From Flavobacterium piscis (GTDB taxonomy: Bacteria > Bacteroidota > Bacteroidia > Flavobacteriales > Flavobacteriaceae), in assembly GCF_001686925.1 (NCBI RefSeq), contig NZ_LVEN01000050.1, positions 1 through 64,000 on the forward strand: a DNA stretch of 64,000 nucleotides. The letters are read 5' to 3'. The position numbers and the translations under genes are program-made. Below are positions 62,915 to 64,000 of the stretch, piece by piece (position 1 is the stretch's first letter; each line of letters begins with the position of its first letter). The notes beneath the pieces were generated by a model, which ran no database searches, was not told the DNA's origin, and saw nothing but the letters and a program-made list of their open reading frames with translations.

Positions 62915-64000
62915 ATGGCTAAAGTAGTATTAGAATGTTCGTTTTGTGGAAGAAAAAAGCCAGAAACCAATTTATTGATTGCAGGTATTAATGCACATAT
63001 CTGTGATAAGTGTATTGAACAAGCACACGGAATTGTATTAGAAGAATTAAAATCAAGCGGAAGCGCGAAATTAGTTGGCGACTTAATTTTAAAGAAACCA
63101 AAAGAAATCAGAGCTTTCTTAGATCAGTATGTTATTGGTCAGGATCAGACAAAAAAAGTAATGTCAGTTGCTGTTTACAATCACTACAAACGTTTAATGC
63201 AACAGCAATTAGACGATGAAGTAGAGATCGAAAAAAGTAACATCATTATGGTAGGTCAAACCGGAACCGGAAAAACATTGGTAGCCAAAACTATCGCAAA
63301 AATGTTAGACGTTCCTTTGGCTATTGTTGATGCGACTGTACTTACAGAAGCAGGTTATGTAGGAGAAGATGTCGAAAGTATTTTGACACGTCTATTACAA
63401 GCGGCTGATTATGATGTAACCAAAGCAGAAAGAGGAATCGTATTTATTGATGAAATTGATAAAATTGCCCGTAAGAGCGATAATCCATCTATAACTCGTG
63501 ACGTTTCTGGAGAAGGTGTGCAACAAGCTTTATTGAAATTATTAGAAGGAACTGTTGTTAACGTGCCACCAAAAGGAGGACGTAAACATCCGGATCAAAA
63601 ATTTGTTGAGGTAAATACGCAGAATATATTGTTTATTGCCGGTGGAGCTTTTGATGGAGTGGAACGTATTATTTCGAAACGTTTAAACCGTCAGGCAGTT
63701 GGATATTCTACTTCTAAAAACGTAGACAACATCGACAAAGACAATTTATTGCAATATATTATTCCAAAAGATATTAAAGATTTTGGTTTGATTCCGGAGA
63801 TTATCGGTCGTTTGCCGGTTTTAACTCATATGGATCCTCTTGACAGAGAAACTTTACGTGCGATTTTGACACAACCTAAAAATGCCTTAATCAAACAATA
63901 TCAAAAATTATTTTTAATGGATGATGTTGAATTTAATATTTCAGATGAAGCATTAGATTTTATTGTTGATAAAGCGTTAGAATACAAATTAGGAGCTCGT
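62915..64000 (+). CDS. clpX: ATP-dependent Clp protease ATP-binding subunit ClpX (3' partial)
   Basis: The first 362 residues are present and the frame runs off the right edge. The zinc-binding domain has C8, C11, C30 and C33. Walker A is GQTGTGKT (114-121), then VGEDVESIL, Walker B VFIDEIDKIA, and the chain ends at YKLGAR near sensor 2. ClpX unfolds substrates for ClpP. The ATG at 62915 gives MAKVVLECSFCG. Confidence 0.97.
   Translation, partial: MAKVVLECSFCGRKKPETNLLIAGINAHICDKCIEQAHGIVLEELKSSGSAKLVGDLILKKPKEIRAFLDQYVIGQDQTKKVMSVAVYNHYKRLMQQQLDDEVEIEKSNIIMVGQTGTGKTLVAKTIAKMLDVPLAIVDATVLTEAGYVGEDVESILTRLLQAADYDVTKAERGIVFIDEIDKIARKSDNPSITRDVSGEGVQQALLKLLEGTVVNVPPKGGRKHPDQKFVEVNTQNILFIAGGAFDGVERIISKRLNRQAVGYSTSKNVDNIDKDNLLQYIIPKDIKDFGLIPEIIGRLPVLTHMDPLDRETLRAILTQPKNALIKQYQKLFLMDDVEFNISDEALDFIVDKALEYKLGAR

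Noticed and set aside
1..64000. tRNA, rRNA, insertion sequence, integrase or restriction/defence cluster
   Set aside because: None could be recognised on either strand; gaps hold promoters, terminators and palindromic repeats only.

Overview
The window looks like a chromosomal segment of a gliding Flavobacterium close to F. johnsoniae. The DNA is AT-rich. Promoters are of the Bacteroidota type (TAnnTTTG -10 boxes, short leaders, almost no Shine-Dalgarno sequences). The gene order sprA-gcvH-vanZ-deoC-remB and several type IX secretion (T9SS) genes fit this group. The species call rests on memory of gene order and protein character, not on a search. I see no insertion sequence, prophage, CRISPR array, rRNA or tRNA.

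Layout. 1-8126: 3' part of a giant repeat adhesin with a gliding-type C-terminal sorting domain, then a PorP/SprF protein and a PorE-like TPR/propeller/OmpA protein. 8387-11261: CBS protein and malic enzyme. 11339-22994: ruvA-sprA, gcvH-vanZ and deoC-remB. 23152-28289: heme-copper oxidase assembly and small subunits (ctaB, two subunit III genes, subunit IV, SCO pair, DUF420). 28328-37110: a DUF4403 lipoprotein, then a MacAB-TolC-like efflux cluster. 37227-41925: tsaB, MscS channel, coiled-coil protein, Nfu protein, a second PorP/SprF and a gamma-carbonic-anhydrase-like protein. 42054-49007: a LytS/LytTR two-component pair in an operon with a kelch lipoprotein, a DUF4907 lipoprotein and a barrel-like protein, divergent from a DUF4270 lipoprotein and another barrel; this is the best candidate here for an undescribed system. 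49011-55636: murI, then the envelope operon porG-uppS-bamA-ompH-ompH. 55810-60209: nadK, a CBS protein, pdxJ, an alpha/beta hydrolase, an unknown zinc-knuckle protein and a small holin-like membrane protein. 60327-64000: tig, clpP and the 5' part of clpX.

The unifying theme is the cell envelope and T9SS. SprA is the outer-membrane translocon. PorG, PorP/SprF and the PorE-like protein are T9SS-type envelope components. RemB and the adhesin are gliding-related surface proteins. BamA, the OmpH proteins and UppS build the envelope that holds them. The intergenic regions carry several kinds of imperfect palindromic repeats, some of which overlap promoters or coding sequence.
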